A stretch of 35,331 nt of DNA from NCBI GenBank assembly GCA_018065465.1, contig JAGHTC010000004.1:1-35331 (forward strand), given 5' to 3'. The translations under genes and the position numbers were made by a program. Position 1 is the first letter of the stretch; each line of letters starts with the position of its first letter. The notes under the pieces are model-generated. The model was given only the letters and a program-made list of their open reading frames with translations, was not told the DNA's origin and did not search any database. Source of the stretch: Candidatus Ruminococcus equi (lineage in GTDB: Bacteria > Bacillota > Clostridia > Oscillospirales > Acutalibacteraceae). Positions 14,414-24,519 of the stretch are shown piece by piece.

Positions 14414-15637
14414 ATGGAATTTAACAATGTAAATTTTGACACATATTTTAAAAACTATCCGAACGAGGAAGGTTACTTCGGAAAATACGGCGGAGCGTAC
14501 ATCACGCCCGAACTCAAAAAGGCTATGGACGAAATCACAGAAGCCTACTTCACTATCTGCAAAAGCAGAAAGTTTATTGATGAACTTCGAAGAATCCGCA
14601 GAGAATTTCAGGGCAGACCTACTCCGATTTCTCATCTTGAAAGACTTTCTAACTACATCGGCGATGTTCAACTTTACGCTAAGCGTGAGGATTTAAACCA
14701 CACAGGCGCTCACAAACTCAACCACTGTATGGGCGAGGCACTCCTTGCTAAATATATGGGCAAGAAGAAAATCATTGCCGAAACAGGTGCAGGTCAACAC
14801 GGTGTTGCTCTTGCAACAGCCGCCGCATACTTTGGTATGGAATGTGACATCTATATGGGCTCTGTTGATATCAAAAAGCAGGCTCCGAATGTTGCAAGGA
14901 TGAAAATACTCGGTGCAAATGTTGTTGAGGTTACTCACGGACTTGCTACGCTGAAAGAAGCGGTTGACGCCGCTTTTGAAGCATATTCAAGAGAATACAA
15001 AGACTGCATCTACTGTATCGGCTCGGTTGTCGGCCCTCACCCCTTCCCGATGATGGTAAGGGATTTTCAGAGTGTTGTCGGCTTCGAAGCAAACGAGCAA
15101 TTTGTCAGGATGACAGGCGAACTTCCCGATGCTGTTACCGCCTGTGTCGGCGGTGGCTCAAACTCGGCAGGATTTTTCGCAGGATTTTTGAACTATCCTG
15201 TTGACATCTACGGCGTTGAACCTCTCGGCAGAGGTACAAAGTTGGGCGACCACGCTGCAAGTTTGCAGTACGGTGAAGAAGGCGTTATGCACGGATTTAA
15301 CTCCGTTATGCTCAAAGACGAAAACGGCGAGCCTGCTCCCGTTTACTCCGTTGCAAGCGGACTTGACTATCCTTCTTCCGGTCCCGAACACGCGTTCCTT
15401 CGTGACCTTGGCAGAGTAAAATACGACACAGTAAGCGACGACGAAGCGATTGACGCTTTCTTCCTGCTTTCGAGAATGGAAGGTATCATCCCCGCTATCG
15501 AGTCAAGCCACGCCGTTGCCCATGCAATCAGACTTGCAAAGCAAATGAAGCACGGCTCAATCCTCATCAACCTTTCAGGTCGCGGCGACAAGGATATGGA
15601 CTACATCATCGAACACTATGCAGATAGATTAAAATAA
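14414..15637 (+). CDS. trpB: Tryptophan synthase beta chain
   Basis: PLP enzyme condensing indole with serine to give tryptophan. I start at ATG 14414, which follows AAAGGAGT by eight bases; the longer track version runs back into the leader. Motifs are of the TrpB1 type: [27 protein letters not shown] with the PLP lysine at about residue 101, [20 protein letters not shown] with the catalytic Glu, [15 protein letters not shown] holding the PLP phosphate, and the C-terminal [11 protein letters not shown]. Length 407. No trpA or other trp gene is nearby, and the next gene is convergent. Regulation is by the Trp T-box. Scavenging indole instead of making it is the likely role (inference). Confidence 0.95.
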   Translation: MEFNNVNFDTYFKNYPNEEGYFGKYGGAYITPELKKAMDEITEAYFTICKSRKFIDELRRIRREFQGRPTPISHLERLSNYIGDVQLYAKREDLNHTGAHKLNHCMGEALLAKYMGKKKIIAETGAGQHGVALATAAAYFGMECDIYMGSVDIKKQAPNVARMKILGANVVEVTHGLATLKEAVDAAFEAYSREYKDCIYCIGSVVGPHPFPMMVRDFQSVVGFEANEQFVRMTGELPDAVTACVGGGSNSAGFFAGFLNYPVDIYGVEPLGRGTKLGDHAASLQYGEEGVMHGFNSVMLKDENGEPAPVYSVASGLDYPSSGPEHAFLRDLGRVKYDTVSDDEAIDAFFLLSRMEGIIPAIESSHAVAHAIRLAKQMKHGSILINLSGRGDKDMDYIIEHYADRLK

Positions 15638-15648
15638 TTCAATATTAG

Positions 15649-15681
15649 AAAAAAGTGCTACCGAATTGGTAGCACTTTTTT
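15649..15681. terminator. Bidirectional terminator between trpB and addA
   Basis: AAAAAAGTGCTACC-gaatt-GGTAGCACTTTTTT is symmetrical, with T-runs on both strands, and separates the convergent genes trpB and addA. Confidence 0.92.
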
Positions 15682-15691
15682 GCGTTTATTT

Positions 15692-18600
15692 TCAGCAGAC
15701 TTTTATTTCTTTGCCTAAATGAATGGAATAAATAAGGCATTCTTTGACTTTGTACTCGGTGCATTCTTCCATCGCGTCTTTGTAGAGCAGGAGTTGACCT
15801 TCGTACATATCGAGCAAGGATGATGCATCCTTTACCCTATCGGTTTTGTAGTCGATAATGACAAGTTCGCCGTCTTCGACAAAAGCCAAATCCACAGCAC
15901 CTTGCAGGATAACTTTTTCGTCTTTGAACTTTTCGTCTATTTCGTGATTTATCGCGCTTGCACTGATATAGGTTGAAAAACGATATTCACGAAAGACCTT
16001 TTCGCTTTTTAGCACTCTTTCTACAACATCGCTTTCGATAAACGCCTTTGCCTTTTCCTTGTCGATATTTTCGGCTTGGAGTTCGGTAAGGTAGCCTTTC
16101 TCCTTAAGTTTTTGAAGTTCGCCGCCAAAATCTTTTCGCGCGGATTCAAAATCAGAAAACTGCAAAAAGGCGTGCAGGGCTGTACCTTTTTCTGCTCCGC
16201 TTAACTTTTTATCGTTCACAAAGGCGGGGGTTCTCAAAATTCTGTCAAAGGCTTTGTCGCTCATTTTGTGAGAAAGTTCGGAAGCAGATACTTTACTCGG
16301 CAAATTCAGCATTCCCGCATAAGGATAGACAAAGGATTTGCGCTTTTCGAGAATCAATTTGAGGTCGTTCTCGGTAGACTCGGCTGTTGAAATTTGCTGT
16401 TCTTGTTCTTCCTCTTCTTCGTCGTGATTACAGAAAATGCACTCTGTCACGGTTTTGATATCCATATTAAAATCGGTATCAAGCGGGGTAAGGACGGTTT
16501 CGCTTTTTGCTCGCAGTTCAATGCCGTCTTTGTGAAGTAAAGAACACATCGCTATCCAATCGGAAAATTTGTCAACCGTGCGAACTATGTAGGGCGAAAT
16601 TTCTTTTCCGCCGACAAGTTTCAATGCCATTTTTTGCAGATATTTTCCTACATCTTTGTGAGATGAAACGAGGATGAGTTTTTGCTTTGCTCTTGTCATT
16701 GCGACATAGAGAATACGCAGTTCCTCGCTCATTTCGTTTTGTTTCATTCGTAGTGCCAACGCCTTTCGCAAAGCGGTGTCGTAAACTGCACCTGTTTCTG
16801 TGTCTTTTCGCTTTACGGCAAAACCTGTTTTTGAATCGAGCAAAACGCTGTCGGATGTATCGGTGACTAATTTCCGGGAAGTGTTAGCAACAAAGCAGAC
16901 GGGAAATTCAAGCCCCTTTGAGGCGTGAATACTCATAACGCGAACGGCATTTTGTTCGGCACGGCTTAATTCGACGGCACCTTTCATCTCGCTTTTTGAC
17001 TCATTTATTTTGTCAAGATGCAAAACAAAAGACGAAAGTCCTTTGTGCGTATTTTGCTCAAAATCGCGGGCATAGGACATCAACAAAAGCAGGTTGTTTT
17101 TCTTTACATCAGTGTAGTCGGTTGCACTGTAAATTGAAAGGATGCCTGTTTTTTCATATATTGTATTGATTAGTTTTGAGAGAGAAAGCGTTGAAGCAAG
17201 GCGGCGAAAATATGCTAATTCTTCTACAAATTCTTTGCTCTTTTCGTTACCGTTTTCGGCATCAAACAAAACAGCATTATACAAGGTTGTATGCCTGTTA
17301 TCAAGGCGTATTCGCACCAAATCATCGGGAGTAAAACCGTACAAGGGACTGAGCATAACGGAAAGAAGTTCGATATCGAGCATCGGGTTGTCGATTACTC
17401 TCAACAGGTTTGTTGCTATCATAATTTCTTTGGTAGTTGTAAACTCTGCTGTATTGTCGCAGTAGGCGGGAATCGCACATTCTGTGAGAGTTTTAACATA
17501 AATATCGGAAACTTTTTTACTCCTCATTAATACGGCAAAATCCGAAAATTCAATCGGTCTGTAAGTATCGCCGTCTTTTACGGGATATTTTTTCGATACA
17601 AGCTCGAGTATCCTTTCGGCAATTACCTTTGCCTCCGCAACAGCCAAATCTTCTTCGGACAGTGCCGTTAAGTCGAGGATATCCACTTCTGTCTGCGGTA
17701 GAGTATCGGAGTCGTACTCCGCCTGATATACAAGTTCTTCGTCAGAATTGTATTCGATATCTCCGACAGATTCGCTCATTAAATTTCTAAAAAAGAAATT
17801 TACTGCATTAGTGATATCTTTTGCACTTCTAAAATTCTTTTCGAGAATTATTTTTGTCGGGAAAGTCGGATTTTCTTTGTCATATTTGTCGGCACGCTCT
17901 TTCCTGCCGATAAAAATTTCGGGCATAGCCTGACGAAAGCCGTAGATACTCTGCTTTACATCACCGACGACAAAAAGATTTTCTTCATCGTTACTAATTG
18001 CCTTGAAAATTGTGTCTTGTACCTCGTTTGCGTCCTGGTATTCGTCGACCATAATTCGGTCAAATCGTTTGCGAATATCGAAGGCAATATCGGTACAAGA
18101 AAGCGTTTCTTCATCAACGAGGAGCGACAGCGCAAAATGTTCCAAGTCGGCATAGTCGGCAATCTTCTTTGACGCTTTCAGCATAGCAAAGTTTTCGGAG
18201 AAAAGGCGCACACAACGAAACATTTCTTCGGCAACGCCTTTTTGAAGTTTGATATCATTTTTGAATTCTTCTTCTGTTGAAGAAAACAGTTCTTTGAGTT
18301 TATCTACGATTTTTTTGAAATTATCTCGATTTTCTTTTGCTAAAATCTTTTTCGGATTGTTTGTTGCGTTTTTGACGGTCGGAAATCTTTTCGGTGAAAA
18401 GTCGCAAAGGATATCGTGCATTTCGTCCCAAGCTTTGCTTTTTTCACACTCGATAAGTTTTTCCAAAAAGTTGTTGTCATCTTCGACAACGCGAAGGATA
18501 GACAAAAGATTTTCGTCGTCCGAAATCACTTCTTTTGTGTGAGCGATAAGACTCTTGAGATACTCTGTCGCGTCGTGGGTGTAGTCGAAAATAATCTTGC

Positions 18601-19231
18601 CCCAAGGGGACAAAGCGACATTTGAAAAATCGTCATACATCTTGAGTTTTTCGTTCATCCACTTTTTCTCGAAAGGATGAGAACGCAGAAACTCGTGAAT
18701 TTTCAATATGCATTTTTGAAGTTTCACATCGTCGCGGTGAGACGCAAATGCCTCGACAAGTTCAAAAAACGACTCTTCTCCCTCTGTGTACAAAGTGTCG
18801 AGAGTAAGTTTCATTGCGTCGGCTTTGATAGAATCAAGTTCGCTGTCGTCGGCAATACGGAAGTTCCTGTCTATATCAAGTTTGTAGAAATACTCTTTTA
18901 CTATTGACGAACAAAAAGAGTCTATTGTGCTGATATTTGCCTTTGGCAAAAGTGCTTTTTGACGCAATAAATTGGCATCGGTGGGATTCTTTTTCAGCAA
19001 CTCATTTAAGGCTATAGTCAGTCTTTCTTTCAGTTGCGCGGCTGCGTCACGGGTATAGGTAACGATAAGAATTCTGTCAACTGGGATGGGATTTTCGACA
19101 TCGGTAATCATCCTGATTGCTCGCTCGACAAGTACGGCTGTTTTTCCCGAGCCAGCCGCAGCGGACACGACAACAGAACCTCCGCTGACTTCTATCGCAT
19201 TTTTCTGTGCAGGAGTCCATTCTCTACTCAT
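15692..19231 (-). CDS. addA: ATP-dependent helicase/nuclease subunit A
   Basis: UvrD-like helicase and nuclease subunit of the AddAB complex, which resects double-strand breaks for RecA. Walker A is SAAAGSGKTAVLVERA near residue 23. Helicase motifs follow in order: VDEYQDANEVQD, VGDVKQSIYGFRQAMP, EKNFRS, MSIHASKGLEFPVCF and ILYVAMTRAKQKL. The C-terminal RecB-type nuclease has the VDLAF..ELVIIDYKTDR active site near residue 1130. Length 1179, close to the ~1230 of B. subtilis. Its ATG overlaps the addB stop by eight bases. Confidence 0.96.
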   Translation of the reverse strand: MSREWTPAQKNAIEVSGGSVVVSAAAGSGKTAVLVERAIRMITDVENPIPVDRILIVTYTRDAAAQLKERLTIALNELLKKNPTDANLLRQKALLPKANISTIDSFCSSIVKEYFYKLDIDRNFRIADDSELDSIKADAMKLTLDTLYTEGEESFFELVEAFASHRDDVKLQKCILKIHEFLRSHPFEKKWMNEKLKMYDDFSNVALSPWGKIIFDYTHDATEYLKSLIAHTKEVISDDENLLSILRVVEDDNNFLEKLIECEKSKAWDEMHDILCDFSPKRFPTVKNATNNPKKILAKENRDNFKKIVDKLKELFSSTEEEFKNDIKLQKGVAEEMFRCVRLFSENFAMLKASKKIADYADLEHFALSLLVDEETLSCTDIAFDIRKRFDRIMVDEYQDANEVQDTIFKAISNDEENLFVVGDVKQSIYGFRQAMPEIFIGRKERADKYDKENPTFPTKIILEKNFRSAKDITNAVNFFFRNLMSESVGDIEYNSDEELVYQAEYDSDTLPQTEVDILDLTALSEEDLAVAEAKVIAERILELVSKKYPVKDGDTYRPIEFSDFAVLMRSKKVSDIYVKTLTECAIPAYCDNTAEFTTTKEIMIATNLLRVIDNPMLDIELLSVMLSPLYGFTPDDLVRIRLDNRHTTLYNAVLFDAENGNEKSKEFVEELAYFRRLASTLSLSKLINTIYEKTGILSIYSATDYTDVKKNNLLLLMSYARDFEQNTHKGLSSFVLHLDKINESKSEMKGAVELSRAEQNAVRVMSIHASKGLEFPVCFVANTSRKLVTDTSDSVLLDSKTGFAVKRKDTETGAVYDTALRKALALRMKQNEMSEELRILYVAMTRAKQKLILVSSHKDVGKYLQKMALKLVGGKEISPYIVRTVDKFSDWIAMCSLLHKDGIELRAKSETVLTPLDTDFNMDIKTVTECIFCNHDEEEEEQEQQISTAESTENDLKLILEKRKSFVYPYAGMLNLPSKVSASELSHKMSDKAFDRILRTPAFVNDKKLSGAEKGTALHAFLQFSDFESARKDFGGELQKLKEKGYLTELQAENIDKEKAKAFIESDVVERVLKSEKVFREYRFSTYISASAINHEIDEKFKDEKVILQGAVDLAFVEDGELVIIDYKTDRVKDASSLLDMYEGQLLLYKDAMEECTEYKVKECLIYSIHLGKEIKVC

Positions 19232-22200
19232 CTTCGCCCACCTCCTCGAAAATCTTTTCGAACACTTCGTCCTTTTTCAACTTCTTTATCTCTCTGTATT
19301 CGTCATCTTCGGTGTGTGAGCAAACACTTTTATATGCGCACCAATCGCAGGCGTTGTGGGTAGTGTCTTTTCGAGTCGGATTTTCTTCTATTTCGCCGTT
19401 TGCAAGCGTTTGTGCCATATCGGTAATGAGCAAATCTATCTTTTTGAACAACGCCCCCATCTCGGACAAGGTTGCAAGACAGTTTCCGCCTTTTTTTACA
19501 ACATCATCGGAAAGCACAACGGGAATATATACACCCTGTGCTTCTTTTTCCATTGACTTTATGACATCTATATCATCAAGCAAAATGCCCTGCATACGAT
19601 ATTTTTCGTTGTTCTTTCTTTCTATATCATCTTTTGTGTCGCCCTGCTCTACATTAAATGACGGTGACACAGCGGGCATATACAAAACACCGGCAGGAGT
19701 CATCTTCTTTTTGAAATACTCTTCTCCGTTTTTCTGTATTGCCGACATATAAATAAGCATTTGTAAATTTATTCCGTACACTATATCGGACAGGGAAAAT
19801 TCTTTTGTTCCCGTCTTGTAGTCGACAATGCGGACATAGTCTTTTCCGTCGATATTCAAAACATCTACCCTGTCGATGCTTCCCTTTACAGATACTGAAA
19901 AATCATCGTTGACTTTCAATGTATAAAGCGGGATATCCTCGCCTATCGAAAGTTCAAAGTCAGTTGGAGTGAATTTGCACTGGGCAAGTTCTTCGCAGAT
20001 ATGTTTTATCAGCTTTTCGGCGGTTGTTATCATTCGGCTGTAAAGATACATAAAGCGTTTTGTCTTGTCACTTTCATCACCGAAATGATTTGAAAAATAT
20101 CCGCCCAATATTTCGTTTACATCGTCTTTTATTTCTTTTTCGGAAATATTAGAGAAATCACTTTCTTTGTGCTTTTCAAAGAAATGCTGTAAAAGATAAT
20201 GCATCATTGTGCCATATTCGAGGGCATCCATTGATGCTTTTTTTCGCTCTTTTACATTGAGCCCGTAGTAGCAAAAATACTGGAATTTGCAGGCATAGTA
20301 TTTTTCTATCTGCGATGCAGAAAGTTTTGTATCATTCGCAAAAAGTCTAAAAGACAGTTTTTTATCTTTTATGCTTGTTTTTTCATCACACAGTTCATTA
20401 TTAATGATACTTAGAATATGAGAATACTTTTCTTCATCTTTGAAACAGTCGTAAAGTTTCTTTATATCTCCGCCGTCTTTTGAATAATAGCGGTCGCAAA
20501 GATATTCAAATGCAGATTCTTCACTGTAGAGTCTTTCTTCAATCAGAATTTGATCATCTCGCAACACTTCCATATTCGAAAAGATATCGGAAATTTCTGC
20601 TGTTATCTCCGAAGGAGAAACACGCTGTCCCGAAATTGTTGAAATATAATGCGATACAAAAAGTTTTTCTCTTGCGCTTGTCAGTGCTTTATACGCAAGG
20701 AATTTCTCTGTTTTTGAGAGTTCTTCAATAGAGTCAGAAACGGACAAATCGAGCGACATAAGTGTTTTTCGCTCGGTGTCGGTGAACACTCCCGACTCAA
20801 CGGGAGTACGGGGGAATTCACTGTCGTTACAGCCGATTACGAACACGGCTTTTTTGCTGCCTAAATTTGCTCTGTCGGCACCTGCAACATCTACTTCATC
20901 TATGCCTCGAGGAATGAATGATATTTCTGAATTAGAAAAATAAGTGTATAATAACTCGCTGTATCTTTTTGGACTTATGCTGTAATCTCCTATTACATTT
21001 ACCATTTTGTCAAGGATATCGCAAAGAAGATTATACATTCGCACTAATTCCTGCGAAATGCCTATATCCTCGTTTTTCTCGTAAAAATCACAGAGCTTTT
21101 CAATATTTTCTTTGCATTTAAAATCGTACAGCAAATTCATTAAAGCCCTGCTGATACCTTTGCCGTCTGTGTTCTTTACAGACACAGAGAATTTTTGCAA
21201 AGCCTTTACAATATCGCCGCGCATATTCTCAACTCTTTTGAGAATCGCTGTATCGGATTTTGTAAATTCATCGGCGAAACCACGGGGATTGCCCTTGAAT
21301 TCTTCAAAGAACATTTTGCCCGTTACATCCCATACAAAAAGATAGTTTTCAAACTCGGCTATTTCTTCGAAAGAATATGAAGTAAGACCTGTTTTGAGCA
21401 AAGAGAGAACATCATCTTTATCAAAACCACCGTTTACTATATCAAAGGCACAATTACAAAAACGCACGATTGGTTTTGAGTCAATTTCCTGCGGTTTGTC
21501 CATAAAGTAATTTATGTTGTATTTGTCAAAAGCGGTGTCAAGAATACCGATATATTTATCGGGTTCACGCGATACAACGGCTATATCGCGATATCTGTAT
21601 CCCTCGTCCATAACAAGTTTTGAAATAGTGCGCGCGACAAAATCCGCCTCGTCAAAAATACTGCGGGCGTTGTATACTTTAATATTTTCACATTTTGAAG
21701 TAGTCTTTTCTATTCTGAAAACATTTTGTTCAAGAGACAGTAAATCATCCGACAAAAATCTATGGCTGTCCTTTAGATGTTCATAGGGCTTTATTGTAAC
21801 GCCGAGTTTTTTTGCAATATTCGAAAGCCTTTTTCTTGTTCTGTCACAAACGAAAAACAAATCTCCGTTTTTGCCATTCAGGCAGTCGCTCTCTAATGCG
21901 AAAAAGATGTCTTTGCTTTGACCTATCAGGCATTCGAGTACATCGTATTCTTGGTGTGTAAAGCCGTAGAAAGAATCAACGGCTACGGTGTAGCCACTAA
22001 ACAAATTGTTGTCGCTTAGTATTTTTGCTGTCTTTGAAAGAGAGTCAAGCGGGTCGATATAACTTTTCTCAATCAACGCTGTATATGTTTCGTAAATAAG
22101 TGCGGTTTCGTAGAGCTTTTGCGACAAAATCTCGTCGGTACAACGCTCGCTTGCCTCGTAAAGCATAGCGGTACTGATTGAGCATTTTTTGTATTCCTTT

Positions 22201-22571
22201 ACCGCGTTAAGCATAAGTTCTGCCAAATCATATGATGACGCCCTTTTTGAAAACAAAGAAAGCGAGTCGTACACCTCGTCAAGTGCAAGGCTCATTATGA
22301 CATGGCGAAGCCCCTCATCGGCAAACGATGAGTAAAGCATACCCATATTTTCAAAAACATAGTCACAAAGACGCGAAAAACCAAACACCTTTACATTCTG
22401 ACAAAGCATTGGTCCGAGTCGGTCGAGAAAGACTTTCTCGGTTTCAAAGGAGCATTGGTCGGGGACAATAAACAAAAGTTTATTATCCCCTTTCTTTGCT
22501 TCTTCACAGAATTTGTTGTAAAGGTATTCGGTTTTTCCTGTTCCGGATTGTCCTAAAACAAATGAAAGCAT
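19224..22571 (-). CDS. addB: ATP-dependent helicase/nuclease subunit B
   Basis: Partner of AddA. I start at the ATG at 22571, preceded by AGGAGG, which drops twelve residues from the track ORF and gives MLSFVLGQSGTGKTEYLY with Walker A at about residues 7-15. The C-terminal nuclease reads GSIDRVDVLNIDGKDYVRIV, DYKTG. An iron-sulphur cluster is indicated by YYACKFQYFC in the last third plus the terminal CDWCAYKSVC (C-x2-C-x5-C). Length 1115 (B. subtilis about 1166). The inactive-helicase architecture binds Chi in other species. It is the upstream gene of addBA, 60 bases after the phosphatase gene on the same strand. Confidence 0.95.
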   Translation of the reverse strand: MLSFVLGQSGTGKTEYLYNKFCEEAKKGDNKLLFIVPDQCSFETEKVFLDRLGPMLCQNVKVFGFSRLCDYVFENMGMLYSSFADEGLRHVIMSLALDEVYDSLSLFSKRASSYDLAELMLNAVKEYKKCSISTAMLYEASERCTDEILSQKLYETALIYETYTALIEKSYIDPLDSLSKTAKILSDNNLFSGYTVAVDSFYGFTHQEYDVLECLIGQSKDIFFALESDCLNGKNGDLFFVCDRTRKRLSNIAKKLGVTIKPYEHLKDSHRFLSDDLLSLEQNVFRIEKTTSKCENIKVYNARSIFDEADFVARTISKLVMDEGYRYRDIAVVSREPDKYIGILDTAFDKYNINYFMDKPQEIDSKPIVRFCNCAFDIVNGGFDKDDVLSLLKTGLTSYSFEEIAEFENYLFVWDVTGKMFFEEFKGNPRGFADEFTKSDTAILKRVENMRGDIVKALQKFSVSVKNTDGKGISRALMNLLYDFKCKENIEKLCDFYEKNEDIGISQELVRMYNLLCDILDKMVNVIGDYSISPKRYSELLYTYFSNSEISFIPRGIDEVDVAGADRANLGSKKAVFVIGCNDSEFPRTPVESGVFTDTERKTLMSLDLSVSDSIEELSKTEKFLAYKALTSAREKLFVSHYISTISGQRVSPSEITAEISDIFSNMEVLRDDQILIEERLYSEESAFEYLCDRYYSKDGGDIKKLYDCFKDEEKYSHILSIINNELCDEKTSIKDKKLSFRLFANDTKLSASQIEKYYACKFQYFCYYGLNVKERKKASMDALEYGTMMHYLLQHFFEKHKESDFSNISEKEIKDDVNEILGGYFSNHFGDESDKTKRFMYLYSRMITTAEKLIKHICEELAQCKFTPTDFELSIGEDIPLYTLKVNDDFSVSVKGSIDRVDVLNIDGKDYVRIVDYKTGTKEFSLSDIVYGINLQMLIYMSAIQKNGEEYFKKKMTPAGVLYMPAVSPSFNVEQGDTKDDIERKNNEKYRMQGILLDDIDVIKSMEKEAQGVYIPVVLSDDVVKKGGNCLATLSEMGALFKKIDLLITDMAQTLANGEIEENPTRKDTTHNACDWCAYKSVCSHTEDDEYREIKKLKKDEVFEKIFEEVGEDE

Positions 22572-22631
22572 ATTATTCCTCCTAACCTCATACAAAAATA
22601 ATAACACATGATGTGTCCCATAAACAGTACA

Positions 22632-24503
22632 TTAAATTATCTTTGTAAGGGTAAGGATATTACATCCGTTTTCAAAAGAGTATGTAAGGTCGTCCATGGT
22701 TTTCTTTACCATAAGAATACCGAGCCCGCCGATAGGTCTGTCTTCGGCACTTTGAGTAATATCGGGGTCGACTTTTTTCAACGGGTCAAAAGGTTTTCCT
22801 CTGTCGATAAAACTCAAAACAAACCTGCGTTCATCCTCGACAAACTCAATATTTATGTCTATCGTACCCATATCGGTATCGTAGGCATAATTTACGATAT
22901 TTACGAAAACTTCTTCTGCCGCTACGGATATCTCCGCTTGAGGCTTCATCGGACAGTCAAATTTTTCGAGTTGTCTTTCAAGGTAATGAATAAAGGATGA
23001 AAACTCTTTATGGTTTGCTTCAAAACGCTTTTTGAATATGATTTTCTTTTTCGCGCATTTCTTGAATTCGAGTTCAAGCATTGTAATATCATCAAACTGC
23101 TCGGCATCACCGACAAACTCGTCTATATCTTTCTTAACTCCTGTAAGCGTTTGCGTTACGCTGTCGTTTGTATGCTCATTAAGATAGTCTTTCAATCTGT
23201 CATTGCCGTACAGTCTGTCTTCAGAATCAGTTGCTTCCGTTACACCGTCGGTATATAAAAACAGTTTGTCGCCGACTTCGAGTTTCATTTTTGCCTGTTT
23301 GTATGCAATTCCTTCCATACCGGCAAGAACAAGTCCCGAGCGACCTTTAAGATAGGTAAATTCTCCGCCTTTTGTCCTGACAAGCGGTGGGTTATGTCCT
23401 GCGTTTACATAGACTAAATCGCCTCTTGCTATATCAAGAATACCCATCCACGCGGTTACGAAAAGCCCTGCTTCATTAGACTCGCAAAGCAAATTGTTTA
23501 CCGTTGTGAAAACTTCTTCGGGTGATAATCCCGACACGGTATGGTTTTTGATAAGAGTTTTTGCAATAGCCATAAACAAAGCCGCGGGCACACCTTTGCC
23601 CGAAACATCGGCAATTACTACGGCAATATGATTTTCGTCGAGCATAAACATATCATAAAAATCGCCGCCGACCTCTTTTGCGGGAGTCATTGTTGCATAT
23701 ATGTCAAACTCATCATGCTCGGGAAACGGTGGAAAAACAGACGGGAGCATACTTGCCTGAATATCGGTAGCAAGAGAAAGTTCGGAATTTATCCTTGCAT
23801 TTTTTGAGAGTGTTTGTGCTTGATGTAGAACCATTCTTTTTCCGCTTTCGGCTACATTGGCACAAGCAATAGACAGAATGGCAAAAAGTAGAAGTCGCGG
23901 AATATACGATAACTTCAGCGTATCTGTCAGCCAGTGAACAAGGCTGATATTCATTTCTTCAAGTGCTTCCTCTATGTCGGTTGTTACTGTGATAACTGTT
24001 CCGGAAGGTAATGTAAGCATATTTACATCTTTCCAGCCGACAAAGACACTCGCCGATGTCGAAACAAGGAAAACCAACGCAGTTATTATCGCTACCATTA
24101 TCGTAAACTTTCGTGAATAATAGCGGCAACTCAAAAGCGGAGGTAATATCATAATAAGCACAATAGCATAACTTACCTGTGCATCGATATTTGCCACTAC
24201 TATTATGGAAACAAACATAAGAAGATACTTCATCCAAGTTTGCGTACCTTTGAATATATAGCAGACAATTACACTCGGCACAATAAATACCGTTGCCGTT
24301 ACGAGTATCGGGAGCATTACCTCGATACCAATACCAAAAAGTCCGATTACATCAAGCAAACATATAAGTATTGTTACAAAATAAGTAATCAGCAAAATAC
24401 CCGAAACAAAAATATTTGCTTCTATCTCGTTCTTTTTGAAAACTTCGTCGCTGACAAAAACGCTTTTAAATTTTGACCATATTTTATTATTTTTAATTTC
24501 CAT
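22632..24503 (-). CDS. Membrane-anchored SpoIIE-type Ser/Thr phosphatase with C-terminal RsbW-like ATPase domain
   Basis: 623 residues in three parts. Residues ~28-220 hold about five or six transmembrane helices with one extracytoplasmic loop (~157-185). Residues ~240-480 are a PP2C/SpoIIE phosphatase with metal-binding Asp residues in KEVGGDFYD (~277-284), ADVSGKGVPAALFMA (~298-312), LYTDGVTEA (~417-425) and FDDITML. Residues ~490-623 are an HATPase_c domain of the RsbW/SpoIIAB type with N-box EEVFVNIVNYA (~530), G1 DRGKPFDP and G2 GGLGILMVK (~592-600). Such proteins control anti-sigma/anti-anti-sigma switches. Here the phosphatase and kinase-like halves sit in one chain, and no STAS or sigma gene is adjacent. 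The target is unknown. Confidence 0.9.
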   Translation of the reverse strand: MEIKNNKIWSKFKSVFVSDEVFKKNEIEANIFVSGILLITYFVTILICLLDVIGLFGIGIEVMLPILVTATVFIVPSVIVCYIFKGTQTWMKYLLMFVSIIVVANIDAQVSYAIVLIMILPPLLSCRYYSRKFTIMVAIITALVFLVSTSASVFVGWKDVNMLTLPSGTVITVTTDIEEALEEMNISLVHWLTDTLKLSYIPRLLLFAILSIACANVAESGKRMVLHQAQTLSKNARINSELSLATDIQASMLPSVFPPFPEHDEFDIYATMTPAKEVGGDFYDMFMLDENHIAVVIADVSGKGVPAALFMAIAKTLIKNHTVSGLSPEEVFTTVNNLLCESNEAGLFVTAWMGILDIARGDLVYVNAGHNPPLVRTKGGEFTYLKGRSGLVLAGMEGIAYKQAKMKLEVGDKLFLYTDGVTEATDSEDRLYGNDRLKDYLNEHTNDSVTQTLTGVKKDIDEFVGDAEQFDDITMLELEFKKCAKKKIIFKKRFEANHKEFSSFIHYLERQLEKFDCPMKPQAEISVAAEEVFVNIVNYAYDTDMGTIDINIEFVEDERRFVLSFIDRGKPFDPLKKVDPDITQSAEDRPIGGLGILMVKKTMDDLTYSFENGCNILTLTKII

Positions 24504-24519
24504 AGTATCAAACTCAACT

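Noticed and set aside
15692-22571. Phage-defence helicase-nuclease pair
   Set aside because: Motif order, lengths and the C-terminal Fe-S cysteines match housekeeping AddA and AddB.
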